Assembly (NCBI GenBank): GCA_021780195.1
Contig: JAJXZE010000019.1
Location: 1-52,206, forward strand
Source of the DNA: a bacterium
Lineage (GTDB): Bacteria; Patescibacteriota; Minisyncoccia; UBA6257; 2-01-FULL-56-20
Direction: 5' to 3'
DNA length: 52,206 nt
Below the pieces are notes generated by a model that was not told the DNA's origin, searched no databases, and saw only the letters and a list, made by a program, of their open reading frames with translations. Below are positions 29,285-35,187 of the stretch, piece after piece (positions within the stretch are counted from its first letter, which is position 1; each line of letters starts with the position of its first letter). The position numbers were made by a program, and so were the translations under genes.

Positions 29285-30154
29285 TTATTCCAAATCGCTT
29301 TTGCCGATGTTGCATTTAGAGCAAAGCGTTTGTAGATTTTCTAAAACAGTCTCGCCACCATTCATCCACGCCTTGATATGGTCAACGTGTAGGATGATAG
29401 TCGGGTCGGTCGCGGGCGATCTTCCACAATTTTTACATTTGAAATTATCTCGTCTCATTACTATAAAACGAAGTCGCCAATTTATATTTCTTTGAGTTTT
29501 GTGGCGGGTTATTTTCTCGGTTTTCAAATTTGAATTAGTCTGAATCGGAGCTTTCTCTTCAATCAATAATTCCGTTTCACCTTCGTTCATATACTGGACA
29601 AAAGTTTCAAGAGCTTTGCGCCAAGAACCAAATCTATAGTCATATGCACCGACAGAATATTTTGAAAAAGGTTTTTCAATTTCGGCATAATTCGGTTGGC
29701 GTCCAAGCTTCGTCCAAACTTCTTCAAGATTTTTAAAATATTCTTCGTCGGTTATACCCAGCGTTCTCGTTTTTTCTAACCCCGCTTTTTCAAGAGCTTT
29801 AAACCACGACCCGAAAGCTCTGACGAATGGGCCAGAATCATATCTTCCAAGTGCGGCGTACTCATTAAGGGTAACGGAGTTTTTATTCAAGCTAGTTGCG
29901 ACACTCTTTAAATCTGCTAAAAGTTCATCGTCGCCGAGCTTTGGGTTTTTCCGTATTCGCAGACCCGCCATCCCCATCGCTTTCGTCCAAGAGCCAAACC
30001 TTCTTTGAATTGTCGAGGGGTCATATTTGCCGTACTTTCCATATTCTTCCGTGCTAAGCGAATCAAGTTTTAACTCTGTCGCAACCCTGCGTAGGTCAGA
30101 TAAAAAATCATCACTGGAGACATTGCGATTATATGGCTTCAGTTCAAATTTCAT
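29285..30154 (-). CDS. HNH endonuclease with homing-endonuclease-associated repeats
   Basis: 289 residues. Three helical repeats of about 55 residues each (ending FGSWTKAMGMAGL, FGSWFKALEKAGL, FGSWRKALETF) are DNA-recognition repeats known from HNH homing endonucleases. The C-terminal HNH domain has CKNCG, HVDHIKAWMNGG, and NLQTLCSKCN: metal ligands and catalytic His are intact. It would cut a specific DNA site. Its ATG follows the XRE stop by 4 bp, so the regulator controls it. In an integrative element it may promote spread by cutting empty sites or disable competitors. Confidence 0.88.
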   Translation of the reverse strand: MKFELKPYNRNVSSDDFLSDLRRVATELKLDSLSTEEYGKYGKYDPSTIQRRFGSWTKAMGMAGLRIRKNPKLGDDELLADLKSVATSLNKNSVTLNEYAALGRYDSGPFVRAFGSWFKALEKAGLEKTRTLGITDEEYFKNLEEVWTKLGRQPNYAEIEKPFSKYSVGAYDYRFGSWRKALETFVQYMNEGETELLIEEKAPIQTNSNLKTEKITRHKTQRNINWRLRFIVMRRDNFKCKNCGRSPATDPTIILHVDHIKAWMNGGETVLENLQTLCSKCNIGKSDLE

Positions 30155-30158
30155 AAAA

Positions 30159-30356
30159 TTATTTCACTAATTCTTCCATCGAAACGCCTAACGCCTTGGC
30201 GATCTTGGCGACGGTTTGAACACTTGGCTTTACGACTACATTACTCTCAATCTTAGTAAGGGTAGTGTGCTTCACGCCCGACTTCCTTACCAAATCATCT
30301 TGGGTTAGACCAAGCTTATTGCGCGCCTTTTTGATGTTCTCGCCAACCGTTGCCAT
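30159..30356 (-). CDS. XRE-family regulator of the element
   Basis: 65 residues: ATVGENIKKARNKLGLTQDDLVRKSGV, HTTLTKIESNVVVKPSVQTVAKIAKAL, LGVSMEELVK, a complete Cro/C1 helix-turn-helix. It sits between the divergent recombinase and the HNH gene, the usual place for a repressor that keeps an element quiet. The palindrome at 30378-30393 is its likely operator. Confidence 0.93.
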   Translation of the reverse strand: MATVGENIKKARNKLGLTQDDLVRKSGVKHTTLTKIESNVVVKPSVQTVAKIAKALGVSMEELVK

Positions 30357-30377
30357 AGTTTCAATACTTTGATATCA

Positions 30378-30393
30378 TTATTCGTATAATGTA
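30378..30393. promoter_or_regulatory. Operator-like palindrome
   Basis: CATTAT-TCGT-ATAATG, a perfect 6-bp inverted repeat 22 bp upstream of the XRE start, inside its promoter region (a minus-strand TTGTTA...TAATGA pair overlaps it). Probably autoregulation. Confidence 0.55.
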
Positions 30394-30441
30394 CGATAAC
30401 AATATTATGATAGCAAAATTATTCTTTTGCCTCAATTCGAG

Positions 30442-30712
30442 GAAAAGCCCGCTTCTGGCCTCCATAAAGTTCGAGTCGACATTTTTGACGGGTTCTTTGG
30501 CGGTTTGCCTTTCCGCTCCATTTCAAAGCGAGGCGGGCGGAAGGGAGGCGCGGGGGGAATTCCGACCGCCAAGCCCAGTCAGCTCAGTTCGGATATTTTC
30601 AAGCAGACACCGCCAGTTGGGAAATGGGTTGCCCGCTATGCGGGCTTGCCAGCCGTTGTGTGCCGAAAAATCGAGCCGTTTTGAATTCAGTAAGGCCAGA
30701 AGCGGGCTTTTC
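30442..30712. repeat. 20-bp inverted repeats bracketing a 231-bp block upstream of the recombinase
   Basis: 30442-30461 and 30693-30712 are exact reverse complements (core AGGCCAGAAGCGGGCTTTT). They enclose the inverted circle-junction copy (30508-30692) and end 8 bp before the recombinase ATG. A block flanked by short inverted repeats directly upstream of a gene is the layout of invertible promoter cassettes. On the minus strand 30442-30482 reads VDSNFMEARSGLF, like a recombinase C-terminus. Confidence 0.75.
30508..30692 (-). other. Inverted copy of the element's circle junction (attP-like)
   Basis: Read on the minus strand, these 185 bp equal the right end of the element (32078-32162) joined through GCGGTG to its left end (29151-29256), with no mismatch that I can find. 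That is exactly the junction expected if the element excised as a circle. The core CACCGC is at 30608-30613. The identity of the two arms to their outer copies ends at the core edges. Confidence 0.85.
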
Positions 30713-30720
30713 TCAATCCT

Positions 30721-32169
30721 ATGAAATATTTTATCTATACCAGAAAATCAACCGAGAGCGAGGAAAGGCAGGTGATGTCCCTCGAATCACAGCTGAACGA
30801 GCTGAAAGAATTTGCTGTCAAAGAAAAACTTGAAATCGTCGCTTCGCTTAGCGAAGCACAAACCGCCAAAGAACCAGGGCGAAAGGTTTTTGCAGAAATG
30901 CTTGATCGGATTTGCGCGGGAGAAGCCGACGGAGTTTTGGCTTGGCATCCCGACCGATTAGCTCGTAATTCGATAGACGGCGGAAAGATTATCTACCTGC
31001 TGGACACAGGAAAAATCAAAGACCTCAAATTTCCGACGTTTTGGTTCGACAGCACGCCGCAGGGAAAATTTATGCTAAACATCGCCTTTGGGCAGAGCAA
31101 ATACTATGTGGATAATTTGAGCGAGAATATCAAGCGAGGCCACCGCCAAAAACTGCGGAAAGGAATTTGGCCTGGCTTCGCCCCGCTCGGCTATTTAAAC
31201 AATTCAAAGACAAGGGCGATTGATGTTGATGGCGAAAGAGCGCCAATTATCAGAAAAGCTTTTGAGCTATATGCGACTGGCGAATATACCCTAAAAGCCC
31301 TTGCTAGGATTTTGGATCAAGCGGGGCTAAGAAGCCATAAGGACAACATTCTTGTGGTTGCCTGTGTCCAGCGACTTTTGAAAAACCCTTTTTACTATGG
31401 AATTTTCCGCTTCAACGGTGAGCTGTACGAAGGAAGCCACGAGCCAATTATTTCTAAAAAACTTTTTGATTCCGCTCAGCAAGTGATGGCGAATCGCGGC
31501 AAGAAGAAGCGAAAGCGAAAACACGACTTCGCTTTTTCGGGATTCATGAAATGCGGAAAGTGTGGTTGCCTCATCACCGCCGAGACACAGAAGGGTTATG
31601 TGTATTATCGTTGCACCAAGAAAAAGCAGACCTGCGGCGAGAAGTATCTGCGGGAAGAACTGCTTATTGAACAAATGAAGTCCATTATTCAAAAAGTTTC
31701 CATTCCCGACAACTGGGCAAAAAATATGCTCGACGAGCTAGACTGCGAGAAGGAGAGTATCCAAAACGAGGGCATTTCTTTTGTCCAAAATCTGAAATCT
31801 CAGAAAGCGGAAATTGAGCAGAAAATGGACCGCTTGCTCGATGTCTACCTTGAGGGCAGAGGTATATCGTCTGACGAGTATCAGACCAAAAAAGTGAAAT
31901 TACTCAACGAGAAAGCTGACCTAGAGCAAGAAATCAGAGATTTTGGGCAAAATGGAAATAATCGGCTCGAACCGATACGGGAGGTTATTTTATTGAGTAG
32001 CCAAGCTAAAACTATTTTATCGCAGGGCGACAAAGCGCAAATCCGCGCATTTCTCAAAAATATCGGCTCGAACTTTATACTGAATTCAAAACGGCTCGAT
32101 TTTTCGGCACACAACGGCTGGCAAGCCCGCATAGCGGGCAACCCATTTCCCAACTGGCGGTGGGGGTGA
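30721..32169 (+). CDS. Large serine recombinase/integrase
   Basis: 482 residues. N-terminal resolvase domain with the nucleophile Ser in YTRKSTESEERQ, the activating Arg segment HPDRLARN, then the recombinase domain (ARILDQAGLRSHKDN...VACVQRLLKNPFYYGIF), the zinc ribbon CGKCGC...YRCTKK...TCGEKYLREELL, a coiled coil near residues 335-420, and a C-terminal tail. It would catalyse site-specific integration and excision of the 3-kb element. The last residues (PNWRWG) and stop are encoded in the antisense of the tRNA-Ser 3' end, so the right attachment site lies inside the gene. A palindrome GCTTCGC-TTA-GCGAAGC (30841-30857) sits in the coding sequence. Confidence 0.95.
   Translation: MKYFIYTRKSTESEERQVMSLESQLNELKEFAVKEKLEIVASLSEAQTAKEPGRKVFAEMLDRICAGEADGVLAWHPDRLARNSIDGGKIIYLLDTGKIKDLKFPTFWFDSTPQGKFMLNIAFGQSKYYVDNLSENIKRGHRQKLRKGIWPGFAPLGYLNNSKTRAIDVDGERAPIIRKAFELYATGEYTLKALARILDQAGLRSHKDNILVVACVQRLLKNPFYYGIFRFNGELYEGSHEPIISKKLFDSAQQVMANRGKKKRKRKHDFAFSGFMKCGKCGCLITAETQKGYVYYRCTKKKQTCGEKYLREELLIEQMKSIIQKVSIPDNWAKNMLDELDCEKESIQNEGISFVQNLKSQKAEIEQKMDRLLDVYLEGRGISSDEYQTKKVKLLNEKADLEQEIRDFGQNGNNRLEPIREVILLSSQAKTILSQGDKAQIRAFLKNIGSNFILNSKRLDFSAHNGWQARIAGNPFPNWRWG
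32078..32162. repeat. Right arm of the element, inverted copy at 30608-30692
   Basis: 85 bp, an exact reverse complement of 30608-30692. It encodes the last residues of the recombinase and ends in the GCGGTG core shared with the tRNA-Ser 3' end. Confidence 0.9.
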
Positions 32170-32244
32170 GATTCGAACTCACGATGCGGTTTCCCGCATA
32201 ATGGTTTTCAAGACCATCGCCTTCAGCCTCTCGGCCACCCCACC
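32155..32244 (-). tRNA. tRNA-Ser (TGA)
   Basis: 90 nt including CCA. Acceptor GGTGGGG/CCCCACC, anticodon stem ATGGT/ACCAT, loop CTTGAAA (anticodon TGA), long variable arm (TATGCGGGAAACCGCATC), T-arm TGAG-TTCGAAT-CTCA. The final GCCA belongs to the element side of the attachment core, so the encoded CCA was apparently supplied by the integrated element. Confidence 0.95.
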
Positions 32245-32266
32245 ATCGCTCCATCGGCGCCCTCAG

Positions 32267-32339
32267 TGGACCGGACGGGATTCGAACCCGTCACCTTTCG
32301 CATGCCATGCGAACGCTCTACCAAATGAGCTACCGGCCC
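32267..32339 (-). tRNA. tRNA-Ala (GGC)
   Basis: 73 nt. Acceptor GGGCCGG/CCGGTCC with the G3-U70 pair that defines alanine tRNAs, anticodon stem TTCGC/GCGAA, loop ATGGCAT (anticodon GGC), T-arm ACGGG-TTCGAAT-CCCGT. No encoded CCA. Confidence 0.94.
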
Positions 32340-32481
32340 CCGTCAATGATTCTAAGATTATTTGGGCTATTATATCAAGCTCCTGCTGAATCCACGTTCC
32401 TGCGCACATCACACTGCATACGCCTTTAAAAGAATGGCCCGCATGTTCGTGCAGGCCATTCCGTCCCGATGTCAATCCGAT

Positions 32482-32751
32482 CTATTTCCCCTCTTCCTTC
32501 TTTTCCGCACCGATGCGGCGCGCTTTTCCCGTGCTGAAAACGTAAAGATAAAGGATCTCGAGGATGCCGGCCGTGTTTACCACGAGTAGGACCACGAACC
32601 ACACCTTACTCCCCTCGCGCGCCGATTTCCAGAGCGCAAGCCCTTTCCAGACAATGGACCACACGAGCAGGAGAACGAGCAGGATGCCGGTGGTTCCCAT
32701 GAACAAAGCCGGACCGACCCCCTGCCAACCGTCAAAAATGCCAGGATGCAT
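32482..32751 (-). CDS. DUF5652-family membrane protein
   Basis: 89 residues with two hydrophobic segments: GTTGILLVLLLVWSIVWKGLALW and VWFVVLLVVNTAGILEILYLYVF. The spacing WKGLALWKSAREGSKVWFVVLLVVNT is the DUF5652 signature, a family common in Parcubacteria with unknown role. Basic C-terminal tail (ARRIGAEKKEEGK) in the cytoplasm. It is transcribed divergently from tRNA-Arg. Confidence 0.8.
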   Translation of the reverse strand: MHPGIFDGWQGVGPALFMGTTGILLVLLLVWSIVWKGLALWKSAREGSKVWFVVLLVVNTAGILEILYLYVFSTGKARRIGAEKKEEGK

Positions 32752-32778
32752 ATGGATAACTGATAAGCTATATGTCCC

Positions 32779-32806
32779 TTGCGACCTTTTCTATATCCTC
32801 TATAGT
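32779..32806 (+). promoter_or_regulatory. Promoter of tRNA-Arg
   Basis: -35 TTGCGA, 16-bp spacer, -10 TATAGT, ending 11 bp before the tRNA. Confidence 0.65.
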
Positions 32807-32817
32807 GTATCGTAAGC

Positions 32818-32889
32818 GCCCTCGTAGTTCAATGGATAGAACGGCTCACTCCTAACGAGTCGATAGAGGTTCGATTCCTCTCGAGGGCA
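32818..32889 (+). tRNA. tRNA-Arg (CCT)
   Basis: 72 nt. Acceptor GCCCTCG/CGAGGGC, D-arm GTTC/GAAC, anticodon loop CTCCTAA (anticodon CCT) closed by an A-C mismatch at the top of the stem, T-arm GAGG-TTCGATT-CCTC. No encoded CCA. Confidence 0.9.
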
Positions 32890-33148
32890 CACCCAGGCAG
32901 AAGCACTCATATCTCGTCGCCATGGGCTCCCTTTTTTTATTTCCATCATGTCGTGCGTCTTCCCGCGTTCCTCCGCGCGCCCGGTTCGGGGAGGGCCGCG
33001 CAGGCCCGTCCGGCTCGGTCCGCAAAATGCGGCGTTCGGCATTTTGCGGCGGGCGGGCCGAGCGACAGGAAACCATCGCCGCAGGAGCGATGGTATTCCG
33101 GCTCCACGAAACGGCGCGCCGAGGGACGCGGGATTCGCCGCGGCATGC
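32890..33148. repeat. Intergenic region with palindromes and the second 50-bp repeat copy
   Basis: No gene. GCAAAATGC...GCATTTTGC (about 33022-33048) forms a hairpin. 33055-33104 is the second copy of the repeat at 14304-14353 (48 of 50 bases), including the ACCATCGC/GCGATGGT stem. Further inverted pairing extends outwards (GGCTCGG...CCGAGC). Confidence 0.65.
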
Positions 33149-33154
33149 TACAAT
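33149..33154 (+). promoter_or_regulatory. -10 element of the HtrA-like gene (leaderless)
   Basis: TACAAT, 6 nt before ATG 33161. Confidence 0.55.
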
Positions 33155-33160
33155 AATCCC

Positions 33161-34177
33161 ATGACTGAGAGGCGCGTGATCAAGACCATCAGGAAAGTGA
33201 TGCCGGCCGTGGTATCGATCGTGATCACGAAGCATCTCGAGGACGTGGAGAAAGAACTCCCCAAGGAGGGCACGCCTGTTCCCGAGGAGATGGTCGACCG
33301 CCACGGCATGGTGGAGGTCGGCGGCGGATCGGGCTTCATCGTGGACCCTAAGGGCCTCATCCTTACGAATAAGCACGTGGTCGCGGATCGCAAAGCGGAA
33401 TACGCCGTCATCCTGAACGACGGCCGGAAGTTCCCCGCCGCGATCCTTTCGCGTGATCCGATCAACGACCTTGCCATCCTCAAGGTGGACGCTCCAAAGC
33501 GCCTCCCCTCCCTCGCACTCGGCGATGCGACCCGGCTTGAGCTCGGCGAAAGCATCATCGCCATCGGCAACGCGCTCGGCATTTTCAAGAACACGGTGTC
33601 CCTCGGCATCGTCTCCGGCCTTTCCCGCGCGATCACCGCGCAGGCCGAACCGGACGCTCCCCCGCAGGAGATGCGCGGCCTCATCCAGACGGACGCCGCG
33701 ATCAACCCGGGCAACTCGGGCGGGCCGCTCGTCGACGGAAAAGGGCGCGTCGTGGCCGTGAATGCCGCGATCGTCTCCGGCGCGCAGAACATCGGCTTCG
33801 CGATCCCCGTGAACGCCGCGCGGCGCGACCTTGACGACCTGCGCCGCTACGGCCGCATCCGCCAGCCGCTCCTCGGCCTCCGATACGTGATGGTGGACGC
33901 GGACCTCAGGGAAAAGATGAATCTCGCCGCGGACCACGGCGCGCTCGTCATCCGCGAAGCGGAACACGACTACGCCGTGGCGCCAGGGAGCCCGGCCGCG
34001 AAAGCGGACATTAAAGAGGGAGATCTCATTATGAAATTGAATGGCCAGGATCTCAATCTCGAACACCCCATCCAGGATTTCCTCGCGGACATGAGCGTGG
34101 GAGACGAGGTGGAACTCCTCGTGCTCCGCGGCGGCAAGGAGACCACGGCAAAGCTCACGCTCGCCGAGCGGAAGTAA
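33161..34177 (+). CDS. HtrA/DegP-like serine protease with PDZ domain
   Basis: 338 residues. Trypsin-like domain with the complete triad: His in LTNKHVVAD, Asp in DPINDLAILKV, Ser in NPGNSGGPLVDG. One C-terminal PDZ domain (GALVIREAEHDYAVAPGSPAAKADIKEGDLIMKLNGQ). Unusual: it begins MTERRVIKTIRKVMPAVVSI, directly at the protease domain, with no signal peptide or membrane anchor, so it appears cytoplasmic, unless a further start lies upstream. The TACAAT at 33149 argues against that. It stands alone on the plus strand. Confidence 0.93.
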   Translation: MTERRVIKTIRKVMPAVVSIVITKHLEDVEKELPKEGTPVPEEMVDRHGMVEVGGGSGFIVDPKGLILTNKHVVADRKAEYAVILNDGRKFPAAILSRDPINDLAILKVDAPKRLPSLALGDATRLELGESIIAIGNALGIFKNTVSLGIVSGLSRAITAQAEPDAPPQEMRGLIQTDAAINPGNSGGPLVDGKGRVVAVNAAIVSGAQNIGFAIPVNAARRDLDDLRRYGRIRQPLLGLRYVMVDADLREKMNLAADHGALVIREAEHDYAVAPGSPAAKADIKEGDLIMKLNGQDLNLEHPIQDFLADMSVGDEVELLVLRGGKETTAKLTLAERK

Positions 34178-34227
34178 CCGCCGCGCCCGCGCCTCCCGCA
34201 CGCGCCCGCGCCAGCGGGCGTATTTTT

Positions 34228-35172
34228 TTAATATGTGTAGTAGTCGACGAGGAGGCCGTTCTTGTCGAAGAGTTCCACGGTGTCATGATACTGGTCGAGA
34301 GGACTCGATCCCATCCAGACGCGCACTTCGTTCGAAAGAAAGTCGGGGTCCGCGTAGTGCGCGTTATAGCAGGAATGGTAATTGAAATGGTTCTGGAGAT
34401 ACTGGACGCAGGAGTAGTCGTTCGGCGGTATCTTCGAAAGATCCGGCGTACTACAGCCGCCGAGGGACATGATGTAATTCTGACAGACGCCCGTGAGTCC
34501 CTGGACCCCCGTCCGGTCGTCGTAAGGGCAGTTTGAAGGGAGGCGGGGCGTGAACTGCGACTGATTCGGGAGATAGCCGACGCACTTGTTGATGCGGAGG
34601 TTCACCGGCGCGGAGGTGGAATAGAGATTCACCGTGTCGCCGCTCTTCACGCGGATATCGCTCGGCGCATTGAGGCCCCACGGGTCATAATACACGATCG
34701 CCTGGGGCAGATACTCGCCGCCGTGATTCGCCTTGATCTGCCATCCGGTGATATCGACCGTCGTCGTGGGCGACGAAAGGTAGGTATACAAGCTGATCTG
34801 GCCGTAATAATAGAAGGTGCCGGGCGACACGGTACCGAAGCGCACCTCGTGGAAATAGGGCGAGAGTTCGCTTGCCGTGAAGCCGGGCGGGATCTGGCTC
34901 GGGTCGATCGCGGGCGCGGACGAAGTCGGCGCGGCGGGCGCGGATGCCGCTCCCCCGCCCGCTGTCCCTCCGCCCGAACCCGAACCCGAACCCGCACTGC
35001 CGCCCGAGGAATAGTTCGGGTAAAGCGAGAATGATCCGCGGGTCGACGAGGAGATCGTAAAGAACGATTTGAACGGCGCGAGGCCCTTCCCGATGATCCC
35101 CGATTGATAAATATAAAGCCCGACGCCGAGTACGACGATGATGAAAAAAATGATCTTTATTTTTGCTCCCAT
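34228..35172 (-). CDS. Membrane-anchored protein with a lamin-tail (LTD)-like domain
   Basis: 314 residues. N-terminal membrane helix (IKIIFFIIVVLGVGLYIY), then a Gly/Ser/Ala-rich linker (about residues 55-90), then an extracytoplasmic region with six or more cysteines. VDITGWQIKANHGGEYLPQAIVYY...GDTVNLYSTSAPV and the final VELFDKNGLLVDYYTY follow LTD-type immunoglobulin folds. Cys pairs suggest disulfides. Probably a cell-surface protein. It follows leuS by 15 bp and is likely cotranscribed with it. Confidence 0.65.
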   Translation of the reverse strand: MGAKIKIIFFIIVVLGVGLYIYQSGIIGKGLAPFKSFFTISSSTRGSFSLYPNYSSGGSAGSGSGSGGGTAGGGAASAPAAPTSSAPAIDPSQIPPGFTASELSPYFHEVRFGTVSPGTFYYYGQISLYTYLSSPTTTVDITGWQIKANHGGEYLPQAIVYYDPWGLNAPSDIRVKSGDTVNLYSTSAPVNLRINKCVGYLPNQSQFTPRLPSNCPYDDRTGVQGLTGVCQNYIMSLGGCSTPDLSKIPPNDYSCVQYLQNHFNYHSCYNAHYADPDFLSNEVRVWMGSSPLDQYHDTVELFDKNGLLVDYYTY

Positions 35173-35187
35173 GCGGTTCGGCGGCCC

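Larger units (their letters stand above)
29151..32162. mobile_element. 3.0-kb integrated element with serine recombinase, XRE regulator and HNH endonuclease
   Basis: The element lies between direct copies of GCGGTG at 29151-29156 and 32157-32162; the right copy is part of the tRNA-Ser(TGA) 3' end. The interior is AT-rich and carries three genes: HNH endonuclease and XRE regulator on the minus strand, recombinase on the plus strand. The ends are defined by sequence: the repeated left arm stops exactly at 29151 and the repeated right arm stops exactly at 32162, both on the core edges. No replication or capsid genes are present, so it is a minimal integrative element, possibly moved with help from others. 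Confidence 0.7.
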
